Source: Bacillus mobilis (GTDB lineage: Bacteria > Bacillota > Bacilli > Bacillales > Bacillaceae_G). From it: a DNA stretch of 64,000 nt. The stretch lies in contig NZ_MACF01000086.1 of assembly GCF_001884045.1 (NCBI RefSeq), forward strand, positions 62,001 to 126,000, given 5' to 3'. The position numbers were made by a program, and so were the translations under genes. Below are positions 29,274 through 37,165 of the stretch, piece after piece. Every line of letters begins with the position of its first letter. The first letter of the stretch is position 1. Under the pieces are notes generated by a model. That model made no database searches. It had not been told where the DNA came from and was given only the letters and a program-made list of their open reading frames with translations.

Positions 29274-30454
29274 AAGTATTTTGCTTAGGTGGAGCAGGTA
29301 AAATTTGTCGTGAAGCAATTTTAGATTTAGTGCAATTTTCATCTTTTGAGACGATTACAGTAGCTGATTTTAATGAAGAAGAGGGCCTGAAAGTAGTAGA
29401 ATGGCTCAACGATCCTCGGGTTGATTTTGTGAAAGTAGATGTAACGAATCATGAGGATACGGTTGCAAAAATGAAGGGCTATGACATTGTAATGGATGGC
29501 ACGACGATAAAGCTAAATGGTTTGTCAACTCGATGTATTGCAGAAGCAGGTTGTCACGGTGTGAATTTGAATGGGTTTGGTGAAGAAAATGACTCACATT
29601 CTATATTTGTTCAAAACGGAAAAACATGTTTACCTGGTTTTGGTATGACGCCAGGTGTAACGCAAATGATGGCAATGCATGCAGCAAATCAGCTAGATAC
29701 TGTAGAATCAGTTCGTGTCAGCCACGGTTCGTATCGCCCGATTGCTTTTTCTGCATCAATTACAGAAACAACGACATATGAATACGATCCACATTTACCA
29801 TCGCGTACAGTGTATGAGGATGGTGAGTTTAAGCAAGTACCTCCGTTTGCGCGTCCGAGAGAAATAGAATTACCGGCGCCTTATGGTAAGGCAACGCAGT
29901 ATATAATCCCGCATTCTGAAACGATTACGTTAGCAAAAGCACTGAAAAATAAAGGCGTCAAACTGATAGAGACGAGAGGGACGTGGCCAAAGCAAAATAT
30001 GCAACTCGTACGTGCGTTATATGATTACGGTATATTGCGTAATGATCAAGTTGAAATAAATGGAGAAGAAATCGGTATTATGGATTGTATTTCGAAGTAT
30101 TTATTGCAATCGAAAGAGGGACAAGAAACAGAAATTTATGGTTATGCACTTCATGTAGAAGTAATAGGTATGAAAAATAATGAGAAACAAAGGCACGTAT
30201 TATATCATACACACCCGTTATCTGATGGATCTGTTGTAGGGTGGGGAAAATTAAGAGCTTATACGAGAAACGTCGGTATTCCGTTTGGGATTGCTACAGA
30301 GTTAATCGCAAATGGAAATGTAAATAAAGTTGGTGTTGTGACACCTGAGGAAGCTTTTGTAAAGCCACAAATTATTTTTGATGAACTAGTAAAGCGTGGT
30401 ATTCATATTCATGAAGAAGTTTTTACTGAAAAAGAAAGTTATAACTTTGTATAA
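29270..30454 (+). CDS. Saccharopine dehydrogenase-like oxidoreductase in the AEP operon
   Basis: A 394-residue protein with an N-terminal Rossmann nucleotide site ([26 protein letters not shown] at strand 2; DVTNHEDTV) and a saccharopine dehydrogenase C-terminal domain ([39 protein letters not shown]). The TTG start overlaps the phnW stop (TTGA), so it is translationally coupled to AEP breakdown. The known PhnW-PhnX route does not need such an enzyme, so it may act on another phosphonate or on the amino acid product. The function is unknown. Confidence 0.8.
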   Translation: MKVFCLGGAGKICREAILDLVQFSSFETITVADFNEEEGLKVVEWLNDPRVDFVKVDVTNHEDTVAKMKGYDIVMDGTTIKLNGLSTRCIAEAGCHGVNLNGFGEENDSHSIFVQNGKTCLPGFGMTPGVTQMMAMHAANQLDTVESVRVSHGSYRPIAFSASITETTTYEYDPHLPSRTVYEDGEFKQVPPFARPREIELPAPYGKATQYIIPHSETITLAKALKNKGVKLIETRGTWPKQNMQLVRALYDYGILRNDQVEINGEEIGIMDCISKYLLQSKEGQETEIYGYALHVEVIGMKNNEKQRHVLYHTHPLSDGSVVGWGKLRAYTRNVGIPFGIATELIANGNVNKVGVVTPEEAFVKPQIIFDELVKRGIHIHEEVFTEKESYNFV

Positions 30455-30494
30455 GTAAGGTAGTTTATGAGGTAGAAATCAATGGGGTGAGGCT

Positions 30495-31277
30495 ATGTCT
30501 GTAGTAGGTGAAGAAAGAAAGCGAACCATTCTTGAGAAGGTAGAGTTTAAAGGGAAAGTAAAAGTTTCAGAGTTAGCGAGAGAGTTTGCTGTATCGACAG
30601 AGACGATTCGCCGTTATTTAGAAGAATTGGATCGCGAAAAGAAGTTGAAGAAAGTGTATGGTGGAGCCGTCCAACTTCCGGGAGCTGGAATAGAGGCACC
30701 AATGTTAGAACGAGAGATGCTGCATATAGAAGAGAAGAAGAGAATTGGGTATAAAGCAGCGACGTTTGTGGAAGATGGAGATGTGATTGCGATTGATGAC
30801 GGAAGTACACCTCTTCAAATGGTGCCATATCTTGTTCACCGTAAAAATTTAACGATTGTAACAAGTTCATTTCCAGTAGCAACACAATTAATTTCTTCTA
30901 TTAATAAAAAGATGTTTCACGGTGAAGTTTTATTTATTGGTGGAAAAGTATCTCCAAAGCATTCACGTGTGTCAGGGTCTATTTCACAGCAAGTAATCCA
31001 GCAATTTCATTTTCATAAAGCATTCGTGTCGATTGATGGATTGTTACCTGGTTTTGGGGTTTCTAGTTTTGAATTAGAAAAGGCGAAACTGTCAGAAGCG
31101 ATGCTGAAATTAGCTGAGAAAACATATATTTTATGTGATCATACAAAAGTAGGGGTAAAGGGAAATTACCGAATAGCAGCATTTTCGCGTATTCAACATG
31201 TAATTTGTGATAAGAAAATGCCTTATAGTTTTGAAGAGGAAGTCAAAAAGCATAATATTCAATGGACGACTTGCTAA
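30495..31277 (+). CDS. DeoR-family regulator of the AEP operon
   Basis: A 260-residue regulator: DeoR helix-turn-helix (about 8-62; VKVSELAREFAVSTETIRRYL) and a DeoRC sugar-phosphate-isomerase-like domain with IDDGSTPLQMVPYL and LCDHTKVG motifs. DeoR members sense phosphorylated metabolites. Last gene of the AEP run, 40 nt after the dehydrogenase, before a strong terminator; local control is inferred from this position. A run of ACAAA-type repeats at 23382-23405 in the leader of the operon could be its site. Confidence 0.85.
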   Translation: MSVVGEERKRTILEKVEFKGKVKVSELAREFAVSTETIRRYLEELDREKKLKKVYGGAVQLPGAGIEAPMLEREMLHIEEKKRIGYKAATFVEDGDVIAIDDGSTPLQMVPYLVHRKNLTIVTSSFPVATQLISSINKKMFHGEVLFIGGKVSPKHSRVSGSISQQVIQQFHFHKAFVSIDGLLPGFGVSSFELEKAKLSEAMLKLAEKTYILCDHTKVGVKGNYRIAAFSRIQHVICDKKMPYSFEEEVKKHNIQWTTC

Positions 31278-31285
31278 ATAAATTG

Positions 31286-31316
31286 AACTCCCACCTGATT
31301 TTGAGGTGGGAGTTTT
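31286..31316 (+). terminator. Terminator of the AEP operon
   Basis: AACTCCCACCT and AGGTGGGAGTT form an 11-bp stem, followed by a short T run. Confidence 0.88.
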
Positions 31317-31437
31317 ACTGTCCGCAAAAAACGGGATGAAAGATTTGGATTTATGCAAAAAGTGGACACATTTTCTCATCTCTTTCATATAATTTACCAA
31401 TACAAAAAAAGTTGGTCGAAGGAAAGAAGGGAGAAGC

Positions 31438-31557
31438 ATGTCAGAACGGATATATAATAAACTTGTAGTGTATGCAAATATTTTGCAAAAAATTGGTCTT
31501 ATTAATGAAAAAGAAAAAAGTGAAATTCTTCATACGCTAGGTAAAAAGGCCCTTTGA
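31438..31557 (+). CDS. Small 39-residue protein of unknown function
   Basis: ATG preceded by AAGGGAG at ideal spacing, 39 codons (MSERIYNKLVVYANILQKI...), and a terminator overlapping the stop. The peptide is predicted to be one or two short helices with mixed charge. I do not recognise it. A TATAAT box lies at 31388-31393 upstream, but the nearest -35 candidate (TGGACA) is at 19-nt spacing. Confidence 0.55.
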   Translation: MSERIYNKLVVYANILQKIGLINEKEKSEILHTLGKKAL

Positions 31558-31572
31558 TTAAAGGGTTTTTTA
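31548..31572 (+). terminator. Terminator of the 39-residue protein gene
   Basis: CCCTTT and AAAGGG around TGATT, followed by a T-rich run; overlaps the stop codon. Confidence 0.75.
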
Positions 31573-31606
31573 TTTTTTATCTTTGGAAATATAAACTTAA
31601 TGTAAT

Positions 31607-31642
31607 ATTATCATTGACAATGATAATGATATTCATTATCAT
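31607..31642 (+). promoter_or_regulatory. ilsA promoter covered by two overlapping Fur boxes
   Basis: A 21-mer (31607-31627, ATTATCATTG-A-CAATGATAAT) is perfectly symmetric, and GATAATGATATTCATTATC (31622-31640) differs by one base from the Fur consensus. A promoter TTGACA (31614-31619) and TATCAT (31637-31642) with 17-nt spacing lies within them, so Fur would block RNA polymerase when iron is plentiful. Confidence 0.9.
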
Positions 31643-31706
31643 TTATTTGTAGGTGATTGATAACATTTATCAATTATAAAAATTATATATGATAGGGGAT
31701 ATTATT

Positions 31707-33989
31707 TTGAAAAAAAGTTATATTAAGGCGCTAGTAGTAGCCACAACATTAGTAATTCCATTTGCTACATACTCTACTCCAGCATTAGCAGCACTAAAAG
31801 CTGAAGCAAACCAGTCGGTGGCAGCAGCTAGTGAACGTACATACGATACTGAGATTAAAATATATAAGGATCAAAAAGATGAGCCATCTATGGTTTCTCA
31901 GTACATAAAAAATCCTAAAGTAGCAATTGAAAATGGGAAAAAAATCGTTACTGTAACAATACAAGATAGCGATTATTTTCAATATCTTAGAATAGAGGAT
32001 AAAAACCAACCTGGTGTATTTCAAGATGTGAAAGTTTTATCAGAAGATAAGAGGAAAAATGGAACGAAAGTAGTCCAATTTGAAATTGGCGAATTCGAGA
32101 AGAAGCATAATATGCAAATGCATATACTTATTCCGGCCATCGGATATGATCACAAATATCAAGTTCAATTTGAAATTAAAGATCCAACTGTAGGTGACAA
32201 AGAAACAGAGAAACCAGATGATAACTCTAATTCAGGCAATACGGGGACGGATAATCCAGTTGATAGTCAAAATATGATAACAGATAACAAATTAAGAGAA
32301 CTTGTTAATAAAAAAGTATTTAATAGAAAAGATTTAAATACACCAATTACGAAAGAGGATTTATTACAAGTAAAGGACTTGTTTTTAAACACGAATGAGA
32401 TTCTTGATTATAGTGCATTAAAATATATGCCAAATTTAAAATCTTTAACAGTTGCGAATGCGAAGATAACAGATCCGTCGTTCTTTGCGAATTTAAAGCA
32501 ATTAAATCATTTAGCTTTGCGTGGTAATGAATTTTCAGATGTAACGCCACTTGTTAAGATGGATAATTTAGCATCTCTTGATTTGAGTAATAATAAAATT
32601 ACAAACGTTGCACCACTCATTGAAATGAAAAATGTAAAAAGTTTATATCTATCAGGCAACCAAATAGAAGACGTAACAGCATTAGCGAAAATGGAACAAC
32701 TAGATTACTTGAATTTAGCAAATAATAAAATTACGAATGTTGCTCCATTAAGCGCGTTGAAAAATGTAACATACTTAACTTTAGCAGGTAATCAAATTGA
32801 AGATATTAAACCGTTATATTCATTACCTTTAAAAGACTTAGTATTAACGCGTAATAAAGTTAAAGATTTATCGGGTATTGATCAAATGAATCAATTAAAT
32901 AAATTATTTATCGGGAAAAATCAAATTGAAGATGTGACACCACTTGCTAAAATGACTCAGCTTACAGAATTAGATTTACCTAATAATGAGTTAAAGGATA
33001 TTACTCCATTATCAAATCTAGTAAACTTACAAAAACTTGATTTAGAAGCAAATTATATTTCAGACTTATCGCCAGTTAGTAAGTTGAATAAGTTAGTATA
33101 TTTAAGTTTTGTTGCAAATGAAATCCGCGATGTTAGACCAGTAATAGAACTAAGTAAGAAGGCTTATATTAATGTTCAAAACCAAAAAGTCTTTCTAGAG
33201 GATACAGAAGTAAACAAAGAAGTAAAAGTACCTATATACGAAAAAGACGGCGAGGTATCTACAAAAATCCGTTTGAAGAGTGATGGTGGTACGTATAGTA
33301 ATGATGCAGTTAAGTGGAGTACACCAGGTGAGAAAGTATATGAGTTTGGAGTGAAAGATCCATTTGCGGATACAGGAATCTTCTTTACAGGTTCGGTAAT
33401 TCAAAATGTGTTAGAAGGTAAAGGGGATAATACTTCTAAAGAAGATGAAAAAGTAGAAGTAGTAGAATTTAAAGATGTACCAAAAGGACATTGGTCAGAA
33501 GAAGCAATTAATTATTTAGCGAAAGAAAATATTTTCAAGGGATATGGAAATGGACAATTTGGATTTGGAGATCGTATTACTCGTGGACAAGTTGCGTCTT
33601 TAGTACAAAGGTACTTGAAATTAGAAAATAAAGGAGAGCAGAAAGAGAGATTTACAGATACGAAAGGGCATATGTTTGAGCATGATATTGCTACAGTTGC
33701 GCAAGCAGGAATTATGCAAGGTGATGGTACTAGGGAGTTTCGCCCAGATGGAGTATTAACTCGATACGAAATGTCTGTAGTATTATATAAAGTATTTCAG
33801 TTAAAAGAAGATGGAAATAATAAAGTGAACTTTACAGATGTACCGACTGGTCATTGGGCAGAAGGATATGTGAAAGCGTTAGCGGATAATAATATATCAA
33901 AAGGTGATGGAAAAGGAAACTTTTTAGGTGATGATTTCGTAACACGTGAACAATATGCACAGTTTTTATATAACGCGATAACGAAATAA
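31707..33989 (+). CDS. ilsA: Iron-regulated leucine-rich surface protein IlsA
   Basis: Surface haem/ferritin-binding iron-acquisition protein. The 760-residue chain has a signal peptide (VATTLVIPFATYSTPALA), a NEAT domain at about 38-160 (ending YDHKYQVQFEIK), about a dozen 22-residue leucine-rich repeats at ~195-490 (LASLDLSNNKITNVAPL type), and three SLH domains at ~575-758 (first RITRGQVASLVQRYL) that anchor it to the cell-wall polymer. TTG at 31707 after AGGGGAT is preferred to ATG 31689, which lacks a ribosome site. The Fur boxes fit iron-starvation expression. Confidence 0.95.
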   Translation: MKKSYIKALVVATTLVIPFATYSTPALAALKAEANQSVAAASERTYDTEIKIYKDQKDEPSMVSQYIKNPKVAIENGKKIVTVTIQDSDYFQYLRIEDKNQPGVFQDVKVLSEDKRKNGTKVVQFEIGEFEKKHNMQMHILIPAIGYDHKYQVQFEIKDPTVGDKETEKPDDNSNSGNTGTDNPVDSQNMITDNKLRELVNKKVFNRKDLNTPITKEDLLQVKDLFLNTNEILDYSALKYMPNLKSLTVANAKITDPSFFANLKQLNHLALRGNEFSDVTPLVKMDNLASLDLSNNKITNVAPLIEMKNVKSLYLSGNQIEDVTALAKMEQLDYLNLANNKITNVAPLSALKNVTYLTLAGNQIEDIKPLYSLPLKDLVLTRNKVKDLSGIDQMNQLNKLFIGKNQIEDVTPLAKMTQLTELDLPNNELKDITPLSNLVNLQKLDLEANYISDLSPVSKLNKLVYLSFVANEIRDVRPVIELSKKAYINVQNQKVFLEDTEVNKEVKVPIYEKDGEVSTKIRLKSDGGTYSNDAVKWSTPGEKVYEFGVKDPFADTGIFFTGSVIQNVLEGKGDNTSKEDEKVEVVEFKDVPKGHWSEEAINYLAKENIFKGYGNGQFGFGDRITRGQVASLVQRYLKLENKGEQKERFTDTKGHMFEHDIATVAQAGIMQGDGTREFRPDGVLTRYEMSVVLYKVFQLKEDGNNKVNFTDVPTGHWAEGYVKALADNNISKGDGKGNFLGDDFVTREQYAQFLYNAITK

Positions 33990-33996
33990 AAGATGA

Positions 33997-34040
33997 GAAA
34001 ATACGTTATTCTTTGATTTAATAAGAATAACGTATTTTTT
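33997..34040 (+). terminator. Terminator of ilsA
   Basis: AAATACGTTATTCTT and AAGAATAACGTATTT form a 15-bp stem, followed by T6. Confidence 0.9.
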
Positions 34041-34119
34041 ATGTACAAAATGAAATAGGCAATAGACAGGAGTATAGATATATGAATGGCCCATTTTAAA
34101 GAAGAGCTGTGAAACTATA

Positions 34120-34148
34120 TTGACAAAAAGGCATTCTCGTGTGATAAT
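34120..34148 (+). promoter_or_regulatory. Sigma-A promoter of the class II aldolase-like gene
   Basis: TTGACA (34120-34125), 17-nt spacer, GATAAT (34143-34148); about 85 nt upstream of the coding start. Confidence 0.75.
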
Positions 34149-34237
34149 TCAATTAAATTTTTAGAATAATCAAAAAATACTCCTTTTACATAGAAAGGAT
34201 TCGAACATTATATAAATATTATGCCGGGGGTGACGAA

Positions 34238-34867
34238 ATGTTATTTTTTCTAAAGAAATGGAATGAATTAAAAGATGTGAAATCTGAATTGGCACTTCGT
34301 GATTGGTTTTATGGTACAAAAATTAGTTTATCACTCTGTACGTCAAAAGAACCGTTAACTTTTTTAGTAAATGTTGAGGGAAGAGATAAAGGGTTATTTT
34401 CAGAAGAAGACTTTATTGTTGTTAATTGTATGTGTGAGCCAGTATTTGAAAATGAAGAAAAACCAGCTGTAGAATCGTTTATGCATGCGGATATTTATAA
34501 AAAGAGTAGTGCAGAATGTATTTTACAAGTGCAGACTGTAGATAGCCATTTAATATCAGAGTTATATGGAGAAGAAGGGGAAGTAACATTTGATAAACGT
34601 AGCGTGGAACGTGTTTTTGGAAAAGAAGGTATAACAGAAATGACAATTCCCATTGTAGAAGATGAGAAAAAATTTGCTGATTTATTAGAAAATAATGTAC
34701 CGAATTTTATTGAAGGTGGAGGAGTAGTTCTTGTTCATAATTATGGCATGATTGTGTGGGGGAAAACTCCAGAAGAAGCGAAAAAATGGCTAGAGGGTAT
34801 AGAATATTTAATGAATTACCATGTAAAGTTGTTAATGATAAAAGGTGCAAAGAGCTCTGTTATATAA
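34238..34867 (+). CDS. Class II aldolase/adducin-family protein, divergent MtnB paralogue
   Basis: A 209-residue protein that aligns by eye with methylthioribulose-1-phosphate dehydratase MtnB along its length (WNELKDVKSELALRDWF start; GGVVLVHNYGMIVWGKTPEEAKKWLE near the end). However, the zinc site is altered: the usual HTH motif reads HAD (MHADIYKK), the later VHTT region reads VQTV, and the third ligand His in NHG is Tyr (HNYG). The SGNIS phosphate loop is also missing. It is therefore unlikely to be a normal dehydratase and may be a pseudoenzyme or bind another ligand. RBS GGGGGTGA, own promoter. Confidence 0.75.
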   Translation: MLFFLKKWNELKDVKSELALRDWFYGTKISLSLCTSKEPLTFLVNVEGRDKGLFSEEDFIVVNCMCEPVFENEEKPAVESFMHADIYKKSSAECILQVQTVDSHLISELYGEEGEVTFDKRSVERVFGKEGITEMTIPIVEDEKKFADLLENNVPNFIEGGGVVLVHNYGMIVWGKTPEEAKKWLEGIEYLMNYHVKLLMIKGAKSSVI

Positions 34868-34901
34868 AATGTTTGTGATGTCGTTACAAGCCAACAAACA
34901 A

Positions 34902-34916
34902 ATGAAAGCGTTTTAA
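34902..34916 (+). promoter_or_regulatory. Near-consensus cre site
   Basis: ATGAAAGCGTTTTAA matches WTGNAANCGNWNNCW except at the C of position 14. It lies between the MtnB-like gene and the CBS gene. Confidence 0.35.
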
Positions 34917-34943
34917 AAATAATTTTACTCATAAAATATAGGT

Positions 34944-34984
34944 CTCCTTATTATATATAGATTACATGTTGACATGTAAGGAGG
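34944..34984 (+). promoter_or_regulatory. Possible ribosome-site-sequestering leader of the CBS-ACT gene
   Basis: CTCCTTA (34944-34950) is complementary to TAAGGAG (34977-34983), which is the Shine-Dalgarno of the next gene. A second inverted repeat TTACATGT-TG-ACATGTAA (34962-34979) overlaps the same bases. The two structures exclude each other, as expected of a switch, but no ligand or protein is known. Confidence 0.4.
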
Positions 34985-34992
34985 AACATATT

Positions 34993-35616
34993 TTGCGAGT
35001 TAAATATCATTTTCTGCCAAAACAGCAAGTAACATTTTGCAAAATAAGCGATTCAGGTGAAGAGGCTTTGCACATTATGAATGAAACGGGATTTCGAGCA
35101 ATCCCTGTATTAGCAGAAGATGAAAAGAAATTCATGGGGATTATTTATAAAGTAGATCTTTTAGAAAAAAAGTGTGAAAGCGGATTAGAGAAATTAAGTA
35201 CGGAACATATGCTGGAAGATTCCTCTGCATGTATTTTTGAAAAGGATTCTTTTTTTAGAGCATTTTATGTTATTCGTCGGCTTCCATTTTTAGCTGTGCT
35301 AAATGACTATAATGAATTTGTCGGTATCTTAACGCATTCCAATATATTTGATGTTATTGAAGATTCATTCGGTATGCGGACGGGTGGTTATATATTAACA
35401 ATTGCAACACAAGATTGTAAGGGAACGATTAAAGAACTTGGGACATTGTTGAAAGCTTTTAATATCGGTGGACTATTTACGCTAGATAACGGTGATCAAT
35501 ATATTCGCCGCGTTATCGTAAATATAGCAGATGAGTTAAATGAAAAAAGACTGAAGCAATTAATCGAAAAAATAGAGAAAAAAGGATTCAGGGTGAGCCA
35601 TGTAGATTATATTTAA
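34993..35616 (+). CDS. CBS-domain protein with C-terminal ACT-like region
   Basis: A 207-residue cytoplasmic protein with two CBS motifs (about 10-55: HIMNETGFRAIPVLAEDEKKF; and ~70-125: LPFLAVLNDYNEFVGILTHSNI) followed by an ACT-like segment (~135-205; GGYILTIATQDCKGTIKEL). CBS pairs bind adenine nucleotides, and the AcuB-like layout suggests ligand sensing. The AAGGAGG site at 34978-34984 fixes the TTG at 34993 as the start, since an ATG at 34966 lies upstream of it. Confidence 0.78.
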   Translation: MRVKYHFLPKQQVTFCKISDSGEEALHIMNETGFRAIPVLAEDEKKFMGIIYKVDLLEKKCESGLEKLSTEHMLEDSSACIFEKDSFFRAFYVIRRLPFLAVLNDYNEFVGILTHSNIFDVIEDSFGMRTGGYILTIATQDCKGTIKELGTLLKAFNIGGLFTLDNGDQYIRRVIVNIADELNEKRLKQLIEKIEKKGFRVSHVDYI

Positions 35617-35621
35617 GATGG

Positions 35622-35662
35622 AAAGGTACCAATTTGCTATATGCAGATTGGTACCTTTTTTA
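35622..35662. terminator. Terminator after the CBS gene
   Basis: AAAGGTACCAAT and ATTGGTACCTTT form a 12-bp stem, then T6; convergent neighbours may share it. Confidence 0.88.
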
Positions 35663-35678
35663 GTGTGAGTAATGAATC

Positions 35679-36449
35679 TTATTTTGAAACAGGAGGCGGA
35701 GATAATGCTAAATCAGATAAAAAAATAAAATCGGCATGTTCACGAATGTTAGGGATAGAAGACTCTATAACACGTGATGTAATTTCACCTGGAGGTCCAA
35801 CGTGTCCGATAGCTACCATAATTGGTTTTTCTTGAAGTTTTTTAATGAGTAATTGGGCCTGTTTTGAAATATGTGCCGCTGTATACACATCATCAAAAAA
35901 TAATTGGTTTTCAATAATAGGCACTCCTAATTCTTTCCCGATTTTTGGGACAACACTCTTAGGATTAGTTTTGCTATCTAAATAAAATAAACCGTGTTTT
36001 TTACAAGCTGCAAGTATAAGCCTTACAATTCTTTCGTCTGCAGTCACTTTTGATCCCATATGATTGTTCATCCCAATTGCATGTGGTACTTCTTGAATCG
36101 CTTGTTCGAGTCGGTTATTTATTTCTTCGTCGCTTAAGTCAGTTGTAATTGCTTTTGGTCCAAGCCATTCTTTTTTACCTTTAATAGGTTCCATTGGCAT
36201 ATGTATAATAACTTCGTGCCCTTTTTTATGAGCCGCTATCGCATCTTCCTTTGTAGAAGGGAGAAAAGGCATAACGGCAACAGTCAGTGGAATAGGAAGT
36301 GATAACATTTTATCAGTCCCCTTCATATTATTGCCGAAGTCATCAATGACAATAGCAACTTTGTTTGTATGAGCTTTTGCTTGAACAGGAAATAAGAAGG
36401 ATGGTAAGAACATAGTAAATATAAGCAATGCAATCGTATATTTGCGCAT
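35679..36449 (-). CDS. Secreted divergent polysaccharide deacetylase (YibQ family)
   Basis: A 256-residue exported protein: signal peptide MRKYTIALLIFTMFLPSFLF...VQA, then a divergent polysaccharide deacetylase fold (DUF610/YibQ) with the acidic motif IVIDDFGNN, HEVIIHMPMEP, GMNNHMGS and MVAIGHVGPP. Metal-binding Asp and His residues of the family are present. Substrate is not known, a cell-wall or capsule polymer being likely. ATG follows AAAGG. Confidence 0.85.
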   Translation of the reverse strand: MRKYTIALLIFTMFLPSFLFPVQAKAHTNKVAIVIDDFGNNMKGTDKMLSLPIPLTVAVMPFLPSTKEDAIAAHKKGHEVIIHMPMEPIKGKKEWLGPKAITTDLSDEEINNRLEQAIQEVPHAIGMNNHMGSKVTADERIVRLILAACKKHGLFYLDSKTNPKSVVPKIGKELGVPIIENQLFFDDVYTAAHISKQAQLLIKKLQEKPIMVAIGHVGPPGEITSRVIESSIPNIREHADFIFLSDLALSPPPVSK

Positions 36450-36847
36450 ATAAATATTTCCTTTCTATTTTATCCGGCTATTTGCGAGCGGTGAGGAATG
36501 AACAAAATTCCGAATGATTAAATTGCACTTTATCAATCATCATTATGTTTTGCGTTTTTATATAAATTAAACAAAAAATGTCGAAGAAAAGTATATGGAA
36601 AATAGAAAATCCGCTATTTAATTGGTATTTGTAAAAAAAGAAGATGAAAAAAATGTCTATTATTGCGAATGTATTTACAAAGATAGAATAATTTGTAATA
36701 ATTCTCAAAGTGAGGGTAAAGATTTGTAAATTACAGGGAGAAAATGTTAAATTTTCTGATTCTTCAAATTCAAATATGATGTAAGTAGTTAAAAGGCCGA
36801 TGGAGAAGTGAAGCAGAGAGCATGGAAGTATAATAAGGGGGATATGA
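36450..36847. other. Non-coding gap between the deacetylase and Spo0E-like genes
   Basis: About 400 AT-rich bases with no supported gene. A TGTCGAA string, the Spo0A-box core, lies at 36579-36585. A weak promoter-like pair (TTTACA with AATAAT) is at 36673-36700. The single match to the 0A core is not significant by itself. Confidence 0.5.
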
Positions 36848-37129
36848 ATGTTTACTGTAAAAAGGAAGTACACATTAGAAAAGCTTTCACGTGATATTCA
36901 TATGAAACGTGAAGAAATGATTCAATTAGGTTTAACGAGTGGGTTAAATAGTATGGAGACGATTCAAGTGAGTCAAGAATTGGACAAGCTTATTTTACAG
37001 TACCAGTGTTATAAAGAAAAACAAACACCAAAATGGTTATCAATTATAAAGGTACCTATTTTTCAAATTGGGTATGAAGGGAAATCGAGTAATTTTTGGC
37101 GAATGCTTGTAGCTGGTTTTATGAAATAA
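36848..37129 (+). CDS. Spo0E-family aspartyl-phosphate phosphatase
   Basis: A 93-residue protein of the Spo0E group, which dephosphorylates Spo0A~P and delays sporulation. The two-helix core (about 8-52) holds the family pattern I..R..M...GL......VSQELDKLILQY. It has an unusual ~40-residue C-terminal extension (PKWLSIIKVPIFQIGYEGKS...). AAGGGGG ribosome site fits the ATG. It converges on a KinD-like kinase gene, so two opposing phosphorelay inputs lie side by side. Confidence 0.82.
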   Translation: MFTVKRKYTLEKLSRDIHMKREEMIQLGLTSGLNSMETIQVSQELDKLILQYQCYKEKQTPKWLSIIKVPIFQIGYEGKSSNFWRMLVAGFMK

Positions 37130-37165
37130 GTATAATTACCCTTTTGGGAGAAGGATAATTATACT
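37129..37165. terminator. Hairpin between convergent spo0E-like and kinase genes
   Basis: AGTATAATTACCCTT (37129-37143) pairs with AAGGATAATTATACT (37151-37165) with one mismatch. There is no strong T run on either side, so termination is not certain. Confidence 0.5.

Noticed and set aside
36579-36585. TGTCGAA as a Spo0A box for the Spo0E-like gene
   Set aside because: The 7-mer also occurs elsewhere in the window (about 48009 and 49069), so one copy is not evidence.
36478-36873. Possible 131-residue minus-strand protein
   Set aside because: Ile/Phe-rich composition of AT-rich intergenic DNA, no ribosome site, overlap with the Spo0E-like gene start.
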